A stretch of DNA of 64,000 nucleotides, taken from contig DASWMZ010000159.1 of NCBI GenBank assembly GCA_036399495.1, forward strand, positions 1 through 64,000, given 5' to 3'. Shown here one piece after another: positions 1 through 9,347 of this stretch (its first letter is position 1; every line of letters starts with the position of its first letter). The notes below the pieces were generated by a model. It was not told where the DNA came from and did not search any database. It was given only the letters and a program-made list of their open reading frames with translations. Both the position numbers and the translations under genes were made by a program. The stretch is from Paradesertivirga sp036399495 (GTDB lineage: Bacteria; Bacteroidota; Bacteroidia; Sphingobacteriales; Sphingobacteriaceae).

Positions 1-202
1 CCGGCAGTTGCTGAATATAAAAACGAGAAATCAAGCACTTCCTTAAGCTGTCTATAAAAGTTGTCTTTAGGCACTCTGTCTGATAACTGGAAATTGGTAA
101 AAAGCTTTTCCTGATATGTTTTCTTTCCTTGCATATATAGAGAACAAAGTATGAAAAGCAGGGATTACCTAAATTATCAACAGGTGTTAGTTGTGCAACA
201 GC
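1..202 (-). mobile_element. IS1182-family element, 5' end only, cut by the window edge
   Basis: The minus strand encodes the start of a transposase (start codon at 134, open to base 1, about 44 residues) that is colinear with the transposase at 11779-13307: both begin MQGKK, and both contain EKLF, NFQLSDRVP and DNFYR. The two are clearly similar but not identical, so this is a different element of the same family. The outer end is GTTGTGCAACAGC at 190-202, which matches, inverted, the end at 11692-11704. The distance from start codon to element end (68 bases) agrees with the other copy (70 bases). The flank holds a short palindrome (217-231). Confidence 0.8.
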
Positions 203-216
203 CACCTGAGGCTGTA

Positions 217-231
217 CCAGCCAGGGGCTGG
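217..231. terminator. Short hairpin downstream of the flavoprotein pseudogene
   Basis: CCAGCC and GGCTGG pair around a 3-base loop, 13 bases beyond the stop codon of the minus-strand flavoprotein gene and 15 bases from the IS end. It may be the operon terminator. There is no clear T-run, so a role in termination is only inferred. Confidence 0.35.
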
Positions 232-243
232 ATGACGGGGCCT

Positions 244-1173
244 CTATATCCTAGATGGGCTGGACATGAACTCTTCCTCAATCAACTCTTTGTTTACCAT
301 CACCCCTGCCAGGGTGCCCATTGCAACTCCGTTTGATACCGAGCGCATAGGGCTTGAATTATCGCCACAGGCAAAAACACCACGAACTGTTGTTTTTTGA
401 AACATGTCGACCATTATGTGACCTTGCTCTGTCGTTTCGCATCCCAGTATTTCGGGAATATAACAATGCTGCTCGTAAGGAGGCCTGGCGTATAATGCCT
501 TTAAATCAGCTCTCGAGCCATCTTTGAATTGGATATATTTTAGTTGCCCTTGGGTGTGCTCGAACCGGGCAATCTTAGTTTCATTGATTTTAATGTTTTG
601 CTTTTTGAGTTTGTCTAATTGTTCCTTAGTCAGGGCGGAACCACCATTGGTAAAAAGCGTTAGAGACTTCGTCCAATGATGAATCTCCTTTGCTATATTA
701 AAAGCTAAATCTCCATTTGCAAGAATACCAGTCACTTCGTCCTTCACTTCATAGCCATGACAATAAGGACAATGAATAATCGATATGCCCCAGCACTCTG
801 AAAAGCCCGGCAAGTCTGGCATCAGATCTTTTACGCCGGTGGCAAATATCAATTTCTTAGTGGTAAAAGATTCCCCGACTTCTGTTCGTATTTCAAAACC
901 AATATTGGTTTCAAAACCACTAACGGCCAATCCTCTGTGAAAACGCACTGTCGCATATTTGGCAACCTGTTTCTTTGCAAGGGATGATATTTCTTTTGGA
1001 GTTTTGACGTCTTGAGTCAAGAAGTTGTGCGATTAAAGGGTCTGATTATTACATGGCCTACCGTCATCAATAATTAGAACCCTTCTCATCGCTCTTCCGA
1101 GTGCCATGCCGGCCGAAAGCCCTGAATAACTTCCACCGATAATTATTACGTCATAGTGCTTGTTGCCGGTCAT
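244..1173 (-). pseudogene. Thioredoxin-reductase-like NAD(P)/FAD oxidoreductase with an in-frame stop
   Basis: Read from the ATG at 1173, the frame gives a FAD-binding Rossmann start (GGSYSG, residues 13-18), then a TAA at codon 47 (1033-1035), then continues in the same frame to 244. Downstream parts include an ATG motif, a CPYC pair (C135/C138) and the C-terminal FAD motif with GD followed by a helix. Total length would be 309 residues, normal for the small pyridine-nucleotide disulfide reductase family. The single nonsense codon falls in the first FAD-binding segment, so the product is very likely inactive; restart at the TTG at 1020 would lack the FAD dinucleotide fold. It is the last gene of the minus-strand cluster headed by the AraC regulator, next to an IS end. 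Confidence 0.8.
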
Positions 1174-1207
1174 TTATTATGCAGTTATCGGTAATAAATC
1201 ATATTAG

Positions 1208-2151
1208 CTACTCGAAGGTAATTATTACTTTTCCCAAGATGTTACCCTTCATCGCATATTGGTAAGCTTCTTTAATTGAACTTATCGGAAAGCTCTTGTC
1301 TATCACAACATCGATATTCTTTTCGGCAACAGCGACCAATGCCTTGAGATTTGCCGCCGATGGCTTTAAAATCAATATCTGGTACTTTCGCGCGGAGAAT
1401 AAATTATTGATAAATGAAGCAACCATCGACCGCGGACTTGGTAGTGTGCTAATGAATGTGGCTCTTTTCTTCAATAAAACCTTTACCGCATTGAAGCTCA
1501 TCTTACCCGACAAATCTACCACCACATCAAACTGTTTGTCCAGCTTGAATACATCTTGTTTACGATAGTCGATGCTAAAATCGCTTTGCCACTTTTCTAC
1601 CAGAGCCATTCCTTTTGTGTTGGTTACCGCGGTGACTATGGCTCCTTGTTGCTTAGCGAATTGCGTAAGAAACATTCCAATTCCCCCTGTTGCTCCGTTG
1701 ATGAGTATTTCGGTATCGGTCTTTATTGAAGGAATTTTGCTTAGAATCTGTAAGGCAGATAAGCCGGCAACAGGTAAAGCTGCTGCTTGTTCAAAGGAGA
1801 TGCTTTGAGGTTTAATAGCCAGATTCTTTTCTTTAACTAGAACATATTCAGCCATAGCGCCACCTTTAAAGATATCCATATATAGCCCAGTACTTCGTCA
1901 CCAGTCTTGAAGTTCTTTGCCCCGACTCCTACCGCTTCAATCACACCGGAAAAGTCGATGCCTACCGCTTTAGGAAATTTCTTGCCCGACATCAATTTCA
2001 TTTTGCCTTGAAATAGTTTCCAATCCAAAGGGTTAATTGAAGCGGCTTTAGTTCTTATTAATATTTCATCGCTACCTAAAGCGGGAATTTCTGTTTCAGC
2101 CAGTTGCAGTACATCTGCATCACCAAACTGATTGTAAATTAGCTTCTTCAT
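1208..2151 (-). pseudogene. MDR-family NADPH:quinone/alcohol oxidoreductase, frameshifted
   Basis: Two overlapping frames join into one medium-chain reductase. The first 98 or so residues (from 2151) form the GroES-like domain (ending in GDEVLGY); the second frame (to 1208) starts MDIFKGG and carries the NADPH-binding GATGGIG motif. The break is in a TATATA run at about 1876-1882: removing one TA restores GY-MDIF. The total length is 2 modulo 3, as expected for a 2-base gain. No zinc ligands are evident, which fits the zinc-independent QOR branch. The start codon overlaps the stop of the upstream pirin gene by 4 bases (coupled translation). TA slippage could in principle be reversible. Confidence 0.8.
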
Positions 2152-2906
2152 TTTGATTTTTGTTGATTACCACTATACATGCCGCCATCAAAGTACGGTG
2201 CACTGTGTTCCGTTACGAAAAGCACCACGTCACTAGTTTCCAAAGCGATAAAAGTTTGGTTTTCATCCTCAATTAGCAGGCTCTCGCCCTTGCTGAGAAT
2301 TGCACCATCCTTTACCTGTACAATCCCATCGAAAACATAGAATAAAAGGTTCACATTTTCAGCCGGAAGGGAAGGCAGGTTAATGGTTTCAGTCTTTTCC
2401 AGTCGCAGGTCGTTTATCCAGGCGTTACTTCGAATCTGTAAAGGATAGTCGGCTCCCCGACCTGCAATTTTTCGCCATGAATTGGTGCTGTATATAGAAC
2501 TTAAATTATGAAACTGCACCTGTGGCTTTAAATCCTGTTGATCCGGCCTGATGAAGATTTGCAAACCTTCTAACAGGCCGCCTTCTTCCAAAACCAATTC
2601 TTCATGATAGAACCTTGCTCCGGCGTTCATCATCATTAGTTTTTGGTTGGAGATTTGTTCCGTCAATCCTTCGGAATCTATATGTTTTACTTTACCACTG
2701 CGGAGGTAGGTTAGTATTTCATCATTGCGGTGCGGGTGCATCGGAATAAGCGTTCCCGGTGTGACTTTGGCCTGGTCTATCCGACCAATAGTGGCAATGC
2801 CTGTATCTTTGGAGTTGGGCCTGATATTAGCGGGATATAATACCTGGATTCCGAAGCCGCCTTGCTGTTTTCCGAACTTTATCGAGTTATCTAATTTAGT
2901 AAGCAT
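2148..2906 (-). CDS. Pirin family bicupin protein
   Basis: The 252-residue product is a typical pirin: the N-terminal cupin carries the metal-ligand set H57, H59 (PMHPHRNDE), H101 and E103 (FYHEE), followed by a second cupin with no obvious metal site. Some family members have quercetin 2,3-dioxygenase activity in vitro; others bind regulators, so the reaction here is not known. It lies between an Old Yellow Enzyme gene and the MDR reductase, in the same direction, with a 4-base overlap to the latter, suggesting one transcript under the upstream AraC-type regulator. Confidence 0.85.
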   Translation of the reverse strand: MLTKLDNSIKFGKQQGGFGIQVLYPANIRPNSKDTGIATIGRIDQAKVTPGTLIPMHPHRNDEILTYLRSGKVKHIDSEGLTEQISNQKLMMMNAGARFYHEELVLEEGGLLEGLQIFIRPDQQDLKPQVQFHNLSSIYSTNSWRKIAGRGADYPLQIRSNAWINDLRLEKTETINLPSLPAENVNLLFYVFDGIVQVKDGAILSKGESLLIEDENQTFIALETSDVVLFVTEHSAPYFDGGMYSGNQQKSK

Positions 2907-2925
2907 TTTTGGTGTTTTTAGATGA

Positions 2926-4002
2926 TTAAACTGATACTTGAGTAAGTGTGGGATAGTCGGTATATCCTTTTGCTCCGGGGGTATAGAGGGTACTGAAATC
3001 CAATTCGTTTAAGGGAGCATTTTGGGAGATGCGTTCGACAAAGTCGGGGTTGGCTAAAAATCCACGGCCAAAACCCACTAAATCAGCAAAGCCGCCATGC
3101 AACGCTTCTTCAGCCGACTCGGCAGTAAGCCCGTTACAAAGAATAATAGTACCTGCGAAGTTTTCTCTAATCGAATCAAACATGCTTTGAGGAATAGGAG
3201 CATTCACACCGATATGCAGATAGGCGATATCTAAGCGGTTCATTTGCTTCGCCAGATAGGAATAAGTTTCCTGAACTTCCTCTTCATCATAACCACTGAG
3301 GTCGCCTAATGTGGAGAAGGGAGAAAATCTGATCCCTACCTTGTCCTTTCCAATGGCGGCCGCGACAGCTTCAACAAGCTCGACGGTAAATCTAGCCCTG
3401 TTTTCGATGCTTCCGCCATACTCGTCTATTCGGTTATTTACGTTTGGATTCAGAAACTGCTCCAGCAGATAACCATTTGCTCCATGAATCTCCACACCAT
3501 CGAAACCTGCTTGTATTGCATTTTGAGAAGCCGAGACGAAGCCTTCAATAACCCGCTTAATATCCTTTTGTGTAAGGGGAGTAGGTTTTGAGTGGTTTTG
3601 CATACCCTTCAAAGTAAAAATCTGACCGGCAGCGGTGATGTCTGACACCCCAACTAGTTGTGTGCCGGCGGGTAAGTTGGCGGTATGACCGATGCGGCCC
3701 GTGTGCATCAACTGAACGAAGATTTTGCTATTTGCAGAATGCACATTCTCAGTCGTTAGCTTCCATCCCTCAACCTGTTCTCTGCTGAATATACCGGGAA
3801 TGTTGGGATAGCCCAGTGCTTCGGGCGATGGCGCTGTTCCTTCGGTGATGATAAGCCCGGCACCACTGCGCTGGTGATAATACTCTGCCATTAATTCGTT
3901 TGGCAGGTTGTTGATAGCTCTTGACCGTGTCATAGGAGCCATTACGATGTGATTTTTAAAGCTGAGGGCTTTATTTGAATAAGCCTTTAATAATTTTTCC
4001 AT
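2926..4002 (-). CDS. Old Yellow Enzyme family alkene reductase (FMN, NADPH-dependent)
   Basis: A 358-residue TIM-barrel flavoprotein. The start at 4002 (MEKLLKAY) is preferred over the upstream ATG at 4071 because family members begin just before this segment and the extra 23 residues look non-coding. Visible signatures: APMTRSRA near residue 22, the substrate-binding HGAN (H173, N176), NRIDEYGGSIENRARF and the FMN phosphate-binding GFGRGFLANPDF. Family members reduce activated alkenes, nitro compounds and nitrate esters. The gene is first in the cluster downstream of an AraC regulator, only 77 bases away. Confidence 0.9.
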   Translation of the reverse strand: MEKLLKAYSNKALSFKNHIVMAPMTRSRAINNLPNELMAEYYHQRSGAGLIITEGTAPSPEALGYPNIPGIFSREQVEGWKLTTENVHSANSKIFVQLMHTGRIGHTANLPAGTQLVGVSDITAAGQIFTLKGMQNHSKPTPLTQKDIKRVIEGFVSASQNAIQAGFDGVEIHGANGYLLEQFLNPNVNNRIDEYGGSIENRARFTVELVEAVAAAIGKDKVGIRFSPFSTLGDLSGYDEEEVQETYSYLAKQMNRLDIAYLHIGVNAPIPQSMFDSIRENFAGTIILCNGLTAESAEEALHGGFADLVGFGRGFLANPDFVERISQNAPLNELDFSTLYTPGAKGYTDYPTLTQVSV

Positions 4003-4079
4003 TGCCTTGTTTTTAAGTACACGACAAAAGTAGCCCAGGCTGAAAGGGTAAAATAACCTAATAAAGCACAAGAATAGTC

Positions 4080-5063
4080 TTATCCGACAGAAGTGAATTT
4101 CTTTGGGGTAATGCCGAAGTGCCGTTCAAATAACCTGCTGAAATGGCTGAGGTTTGTAAAGCCAAGCTCAAAGCCTACCTCTGAAACTGAGTAACCGCCT
4201 TGTCTTAGTAAAAATGCAGCCTCCTCCATTCTTACCCTCTGATAATAGTTGTATATCGTGTCTCCGAAGGTTTGCTTGAAAAGTTGCTTCATCTTGGTTT
4301 CGCTCATGCCGATCATGGCAGCAAGGGTTGGTAGAACGGGCGGTTCGCTTAGGTCGGATAGAATAATATTCCGAAGATTGATTAGACGTTCGGCGTCTGC
4401 ATTATTGATACTTCTATGTGCTATTTGCTCCCGTTTAACAAGTACGCTAAACAGGTGGTAGAGCAATTCCTGCACTTTAATTTGGATGTAAAACGGGCTC
4501 AAAGGTTCATTAAAGTTCACTGATGAAATATGTTTGAGCAGTTGTTGTGTCTCCACATTCATACTTTCGAAGTACAAGAAAGAGGCATTACCTCTGGTAA
4601 TGGTATCCACCAAACCATTAGAAGTATTGTGATTTAATAAAGTTCTGAGCTTTTCGGCCGTGATGCCGACGACCATATAATAGATTTCACTATCGGCGGG
4701 GAACCTGATGATTGAATTAAGATCGCTCGTTGTTACCTGAATAGCAGATTCGTTCTTCCTCGAGAATTTGACTGGTTTTTCTTTGTTGTAAAGAAGATCA
4801 AGGGGTTTTTCATTATTATAAAAGAAAATGCTGATGAGATCATTCGGAACTTTTGAGGGATTACGGATTATGGTAAAATCCTCTTTTAATTTATAGCGGT
4901 GTATGAGTAGCCTGAAATCATCGCCAAATGAAACTTTTCGAATATATCCTTCACCTTTTTCCTTTGGGAACCGCAGGCAGTTGTCTTCCACAGGCAGGCT
5001 AAATTTCTCTGAAAACTCGGTAACGAAATCAAAATCCGGCTTGGCTGTAAATTCAAATATCAT
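4080..5063 (-). CDS. AraC family transcriptional regulator
   Basis: The 327-residue protein has an N-terminal half without a recognised fold and a C-terminal double helix-turn-helix (about residues 225-325) with the usual landmarks MSETKMKQLFKQ and GFTNLSHFSRLFERHFG. This layout fits effector-sensing AraC regulators. It is co-directional with, and immediately upstream of, the reductase cluster, and is divergent from the YeeE-type pair, so either set may be its target. A 9-bp dyad at 5185-5208 lies in the intervening region. Confidence 0.88.
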   Translation of the reverse strand: MIFEFTAKPDFDFVTEFSEKFSLPVEDNCLRFPKEKGEGYIRKVSFGDDFRLLIHRYKLKEDFTIIRNPSKVPNDLISIFFYNNEKPLDLLYNKEKPVKFSRKNESAIQVTTSDLNSIIRFPADSEIYYMVVGITAEKLRTLLNHNTSNGLVDTITRGNASFLYFESMNVETQQLLKHISSVNFNEPLSPFYIQIKVQELLYHLFSVLVKREQIAHRSINNADAERLINLRNIILSDLSEPPVLPTLAAMIGMSETKMKQLFKQTFGDTIYNYYQRVRMEEAAFLLRQGGYSVSEVGFELGFTNLSHFSRLFERHFGITPKKFTSVG

Positions 5064-5184
5064 ATCATACGCCTATATACTAATTCTCGGAATTCTCCAT
5101 TGAGCGAGCTAATAAATTTAGAAAATAAGACGACATAATCCTTGTTTCAAAAATTCAATTTAATCGTTTCGTTTCTCTTAAGGC

Positions 5185-5208
5185 TTGGTTCGTTTCCCCA
5201 CGAACCAA
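5185..5208. promoter_or_regulatory. Inverted repeat between the AraC gene and the sulfur transporter genes
   Basis: TTGGTTCGT and ACGAACCAA form a perfect 9-bp dyad with a 6-base spacer, 122 bases upstream of the AraC start and 52 bases upstream of the transporter start. It could be an operator or an RNA hairpin in the 5' leader. Its role is inferred only from position. Confidence 0.4.
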
Positions 5209-5259
5209 CTACGTTGCGAACATTGTATAAACCATTATTAACATCTAAATTAGCACGGC

Positions 5260-5817
5260 ATGCTTGAATTAATCAGACAGCCGTGGCCATGGTACATTTC
5301 TGGAACGGCCATTACATTTATAATGATCATACTGCTTTTCTTTGGCAAATCATTCGGCATTTCGACTAACCTGAAAACCATGTGCACGATAGCCGGTGCC
5401 GGCAAAAGAATAAAATATTTCGATTCCGACTGGAGGGTACAGAAGTGGAACTTACTGTTTCTTGGAGGCTCAGTAATTGGCGGCTTTATAGCTGCTACAT
5501 GGCTTCAAAGCCAGGAACCCCTTAGATTATCCGAGTCTACTATCTCTGATCTTAACGCTCTTGGTATAAGTTTCGACGGGGGCCTTAATCCATCTCAACT
5601 ATTCGGGCCGGACGCTTTCGGTTCGGCTAAGGGGATTATTATACTATTGGCGGGGGGAATATTAGTAGGATTTGGATCGCGTTATGCAGGAGGCTGTACT
5701 TCAGGACATGCGATCAGCGGTTTGTCCAATCTACAGTGGCCCTCGCTTATAGCGGTTATCGGCTTCTTCGCGGGCGGACTTATCATGACACATTTGCTAC
5801 TACCATTAATTTTTTAG
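5260..5817 (+). CDS. YeeE/YedE family sulfur-compound transporter, first half
   Basis: A 185-residue membrane protein with about five hydrophobic segments and the family signature GGCTSGH (C146) followed by ISG. YeeE/YedE proteins move thiosulfate or related sulfur species across the inner membrane, with conserved cysteines lining the path. The gene is followed 3 bases after its stop by a second, shorter member, so the pair probably forms one split transporter (PmpA/PmpB-like). No rhodanese or persulfide dioxygenase gene is adjacent. Confidence 0.85.
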   Translation: MLELIRQPWPWYISGTAITFIMIILLFFGKSFGISTNLKTMCTIAGAGKRIKYFDSDWRVQKWNLLFLGGSVIGGFIAATWLQSQEPLRLSESTISDLNALGISFDGGLNPSQLFGPDAFGSAKGIIILLAGGILVGFGSRYAGGCTSGHAISGLSNLQWPSLIAVIGFFAGGLIMTHLLLPLIF

Positions 5818-5820
5818 GCG

Positions 5821-6234
5821 ATGAGGGGGTTGAAATTCATATTCACCGGGATAATCTTTGGAATAATCATGTCTAAATCAGAAGCGATATCCTGGTACAG
5901 GATTCAGGAAATGTTTCGCTTCCAATCGTTCCACATGTACGGAATCATTGGTACAGCTGTCACTCTGGGAATTATAGCGGTATACCTGATAAAAAGGTTT
6001 AAAATGAAAGATACTGAAGGAGACCCGATAGCTTTTCAGAACAAAGACAGGACTTGGAAAAAATATCTTATAGGCGGTTCAATCTTTGGTTTAGGCTGGG
6101 CGCTTACCGGAGCATGCCCCGGCCCTATGTTTGTGAACCTTGGACATGGTTATTGGGCAATGCTCATCGTAATATTAGGGGCCTTAATCGGGACGTACCT
6201 GTACGGGCTTTTTCAAAAGAAACTACCTCACTAG
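5821..6234 (+). CDS. YeeE/YedE family sulfur-compound transporter, second half (DUF6691-like)
   Basis: The 137-residue product has four predicted membrane segments and the conserved TGACPGP motif (C99) that characterises the second half of split YeeE-type transporters. The 3-base spacing to the preceding gene points to co-translation. The substrate (thiosulfate, persulfide or another sulfur species) cannot be read from the sequence. Confidence 0.83.
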   Translation: MRGLKFIFTGIIFGIIMSKSEAISWYRIQEMFRFQSFHMYGIIGTAVTLGIIAVYLIKRFKMKDTEGDPIAFQNKDRTWKKYLIGGSIFGLGWALTGACPGPMFVNLGHGYWAMLIVILGALIGTYLYGLFQKKLPH

Positions 6235-6386
6235 CAGAAAGTAAAACTGGAATTTGAAAAGAAGAATTGTTTCTGCAACTGCTTTCAGTTGGGCTGAAGC
6301 CTTAGCTCATCTTACTCATTGAATTTGCAATCCGAAGCACTATCAGAGGATTTGCAACCCGTACTACAAGTTCGCACCAGCACATC

Positions 6387-6803
6387 TTACTTCTCCTCTC
6401 TTTTGTAAGTCTCAAAATAAAAGCGCACCGGCCTGATGTCCTCTTTTATTAAGCCATACCGCTTGGCGACTTTATACTGTGTTGAATCCCTGTTCAGGGA
6501 TACCATGAACCCCGAAACCAAAGCCCTGAACTTTTCCAGGGACATTGCATGTTTATTAATATTACAGGAAGCACAAGCCGGATTTTGATTGTCGAGGCAG
6601 AATCTTTGCGGGTGCCGGCAGGTACCATCGTAAACCCATTTGCCTTTTATTTTGTCGTAAACCTGCTTTCTTCTTACCGGCTTTATTTCATCAACATGCC
6701 AGCCCTTCACTAACTCGCATCCGCAATAAGCACAACGTCCGCCGTATTTATTAAAAATAAACTCCCTGTCCGCCTTCTTCATCTTATTTTCCTGCTCCTC
6801 CAT
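6387..6803 (-). CDS. HNH endonuclease domain protein
   Basis: 138 residues with zinc-knuckle pairs C24/C27 (CAYCGC) and C77/C80 (CASCNINKH) surrounding a beta-beta-alpha HNH core (H36 in WHVDEI; H85 at the end). Such stand-alone HNH proteins occur in phages, mobile elements and as orphan genes; the substrate is unknown. The ATG at 6782 (MKKADRE) is an equally possible start. No phage genes flank it. Confidence 0.75.
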   Translation of the reverse strand: MEEQENKMKKADREFIFNKYGGRCAYCGCELVKGWHVDEIKPVRRKQVYDKIKGKWVYDGTCRHPQRFCLDNQNPACASCNINKHAMSLEKFRALVSGFMVSLNRDSTQYKVAKRYGLIKEDIRPVRFYFETYKREEK

Positions 6804-7055
6804 TCGCCTGCCAGGATTGCCGCATCGGTTTTTATGAGTTAATCTAGCACTTCATTCACATGTTGAAAGCTGTGCAAATATAAGGACGCTGCTCTGATTG
6901 GCGTATTGAATTATTTCAGGTACGCGCAAATACCTCCCTCAGATTAAACCCTACTCTTTTTATCACTGAGCGTCCCGCGCCTGGTACTGAGTGCTGGTAG
7001 GTTTTGAAGATAAGAGCAATATAAATACATTTGATAACCTAAACCTTATCCTAAA

Positions 7056-8915
7056 ATGAAATTCCCTTCGGTGTCACTACTCGTAAGCGAGTCCAAAAGT
7101 GTTATTTACCGCTATCCATTTGAGGTTTTTTCAGCCTTCTGCGGCTGTTGCGCTGCTACAGCATTGATCGAACTTGAAGCGAACGACGCCATTGCGACTG
7201 GCTGGTGTGTGCGCATTATGATGGCGGCCAATATCGCTCTCTTGTTAACCCTTTCTGCAACTTTATTTGGCCGAAGCAGAATGTTGTCCCTGCAAAAGAA
7301 ACGAGCTCTTTCTGTAATAGCGATACTGCTCAGCTTAGTGTTCCTCTTCGCTTTCGACCCTATGAAGCGCGAAAGTGACATCATCCGGTTCTTCCTTGTA
7401 AGTTTCGGACTGCATCTCCTGGTAGCTTTTGCCGCTTTTGCCTATAAAAATCAGATTAATGCCTTTTGGCAGTTCAATAAAACCATATTCCTCCGCATTC
7501 TGGCTAGCGCCTTGTACTCAGGAGTACTTTATGTGGGCTTGGCAGCAGCAATAGGCGCTATGAATTTCCTTTTCAATTTTGATTTTGAATCCGACACGTT
7601 TTCCATAATGGCCGTTTGGATCTTTGGAATGTTTCAAACCTTGTTCTTCCTGGCAGGAGTACCCGAATTAGAGCATTTAAATGAAGATGAGAGCTACCCT
7701 AAAGGACTAAAGCTTTTCACTCAATATGTGTTGATCCCACTGGCCACGGTTTATGTTTTGATACTTCTTTCATATGAATTAAAAATTCTGATTCAATGGA
7801 ATATGCCTAAGGGACTGGTATCCTCTCTCATTCTTGGCTACGCCGTATTTGGAATTTTGGCTTTTCTACTTATTTACCCTCTCAGAAACCAGGAAGAACA
7901 CAAATGGATCAAAACCTACAGCAAAAGCTTCTTTTATTTAATGGTTCCTTTGTTAATACTCCTCTACCTGGCCATTTTTGTTCGTGTAGAAAAATACGGC
8001 ATTACCGAAAGTCGCTACTTCCTGGTGAGCCTTGCGGTGTGGCTTAGCTTTGTTACCTTATATTTTATTTCGTCTAAAAGACAAAACATCGTTATCATTC
8101 CACTCAGCCTTTGTGTCATTACACTTTTGGCCGTTTACGGACCACTCAGCGCCTTTAACATTGCCGAAATTTCGCAATTGAGCCGCTTGCAGAGCTTACT
8201 TAACAAAAACAAACTATTAAGTGAGGGTAAATTAAAGTCCCTGAATGCTAAGAAGGACACGGCTGATATAGACGAAATCACAGAATCGTCCAGGTACCTG
8301 GTTGATAAATACGGCATCGAAAGCATGCAACCGATCATCAAAGAAGATTTGAGTCGGGTGAGCGATTCTATAAAGACGAGTCTGCAAAAACAGCGCAAAG
8401 GCCGGGGAACCTATCGCTCATGGAACCTTCGGGAAGGGGAAAGACTATGGCTTTCAACCCATTATAACCTATCGCTGGAATATAGGGGCAGTTTACCGCA
8501 GGAAAAATTTAGGGAGGTATCCGTAGACAACGAAAGCCTTACACCCTTGCACCACGCCGATTTCATGATCCATATTACCTTTTATGATAATAACAAAGAC
8601 CGAATCGAGCTACCTGCTAAAACCTTTCTTCAATATGATTTGGATACCACCGGCATGCAGATAAAAATTGGCAACGACAGCTTAAAAACAGATTTCGCAT
8701 ACCTTTTTAAACGGATCGAGCAGCACGTGGCCGTACAAAAAACAACAAATCCAAATCAAACAAATCATAATTTACCACGCACGGCATTAACGGAGCATTT
8801 TGAATTAAATGGATATGACTTGACTCTGCTAATCAATTCGATAGGCTATAGCAAAAATGGAACGAAATACGAAATACAGTCCGGAGGTGGGGTGTTGCTA
8901 TTAAAAAAGAAATAG
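7056..8915 (+). CDS. DUF4153 domain-containing integral membrane protein
   Basis: 619 residues; the first 380 or so contain about ten to twelve hydrophobic segments, and the rest is soluble. The segment with RVEKYGITESRYF followed by a hydrophobic stretch is a hallmark of the DUF4153 family. The C-terminal part (about 390-619) is charged and probably extracytoplasmic or cytoplasmic depending on topology. No function is established for the family. The gene stands alone between an HNH gene and a small minus-strand gene. Confidence 0.85.
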   Translation: MKFPSVSLLVSESKSVIYRYPFEVFSAFCGCCAATALIELEANDAIATGWCVRIMMAANIALLLTLSATLFGRSRMLSLQKKRALSVIAILLSLVFLFAFDPMKRESDIIRFFLVSFGLHLLVAFAAFAYKNQINAFWQFNKTIFLRILASALYSGVLYVGLAAAIGAMNFLFNFDFESDTFSIMAVWIFGMFQTLFFLAGVPELEHLNEDESYPKGLKLFTQYVLIPLATVYVLILLSYELKILIQWNMPKGLVSSLILGYAVFGILAFLLIYPLRNQEEHKWIKTYSKSFFYLMVPLLILLYLAIFVRVEKYGITESRYFLVSLAVWLSFVTLYFISSKRQNIVIIPLSLCVITLLAVYGPLSAFNIAEISQLSRLQSLLNKNKLLSEGKLKSLNAKKDTADIDEITESSRYLVDKYGIESMQPIIKEDLSRVSDSIKTSLQKQRKGRGTYRSWNLREGERLWLSTHYNLSLEYRGSLPQEKFREVSVDNESLTPLHHADFMIHITFYDNNKDRIELPAKTFLQYDLDTTGMQIKIGNDSLKTDFAYLFKRIEQHVAVQKTTNPNQTNHNLPRTALTEHFELNGYDLTLLINSIGYSKNGTKYEIQSGGGVLLLKKK

Positions 8916-8940
8916 GATGATTTCTGTGCAATCCCTCGCT

Positions 8941-9014
8941 GGTCCGAGCATCCCTCATGTGATGGCAGTCCAAGCGAGTCCAGAGCGTGCCTGTTTCGAG
9001 TTACAACTCGGACC
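8941..9014. repeat. Inverted-repeat element after the DUF4153 gene
   Basis: GGTCCGAG at 8941-8948 is perfectly complementary to CTCGGACC at 9007-9014, enclosing about 58 bases with further short complementarities (CGAGTT/AACTCG at 8997-9010). It is GC-richer than its surroundings. It may be a dispersed palindromic repeat or a terminator; only one copy is visible here. Confidence 0.35.
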
Positions 9015-9110
9015 TATCTAAGAATAAATCGAACATTAGCTACAAATTGAACTAGCAAGGATCGATGTAGACCAATATGTAGAAACATACTTCCCTCGCT
9101 TCATCGCGTT

Positions 9111-9347
9111 TTACGCATCAAAATGAGCGTCTATCTCACATCCAATGATGTTCGCTTCTTCTGGCGATCTCGTACCTTCCGTCCACCCCCATCCATCATT
9201 ACCCTTATGAAGGGCACCCAGCGTTTCACTACCATTAGATACTGAGAATGAAGTATCACTTTCCTGCTCGTTCCGAGTAGCTTGAATCCTCAAGGCTCGT
9301 TCTTCAGAAGCTAAAATCACCTTTACCTCGAATGTTTCCTTTGACAT
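9111..9347 (-). CDS. Small uncharacterised protein (78 aa)
   Basis: Starts MSKETFEVKV and ends EIDAHFDA; acidic, no signal peptide, no cysteine-rich motif. Beta-rich N-terminal half, then GNDGWGW and an amphipathic C-terminal helix. It faces the M42 aminopeptidase gene across a 304-base gap. Its layout (FEVKV... then a GW segment... then a helix ending in an aromatic/His pair) resembles the 77-residue protein at 10834-11067, suggesting a diverged pair. Function unknown. Confidence 0.6.
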   Translation of the reverse strand: MSKETFEVKVILASEERALRIQATRNEQESDTSFSVSNGSETLGALHKGNDGWGWTEGTRSPEEANIIGCEIDAHFDA

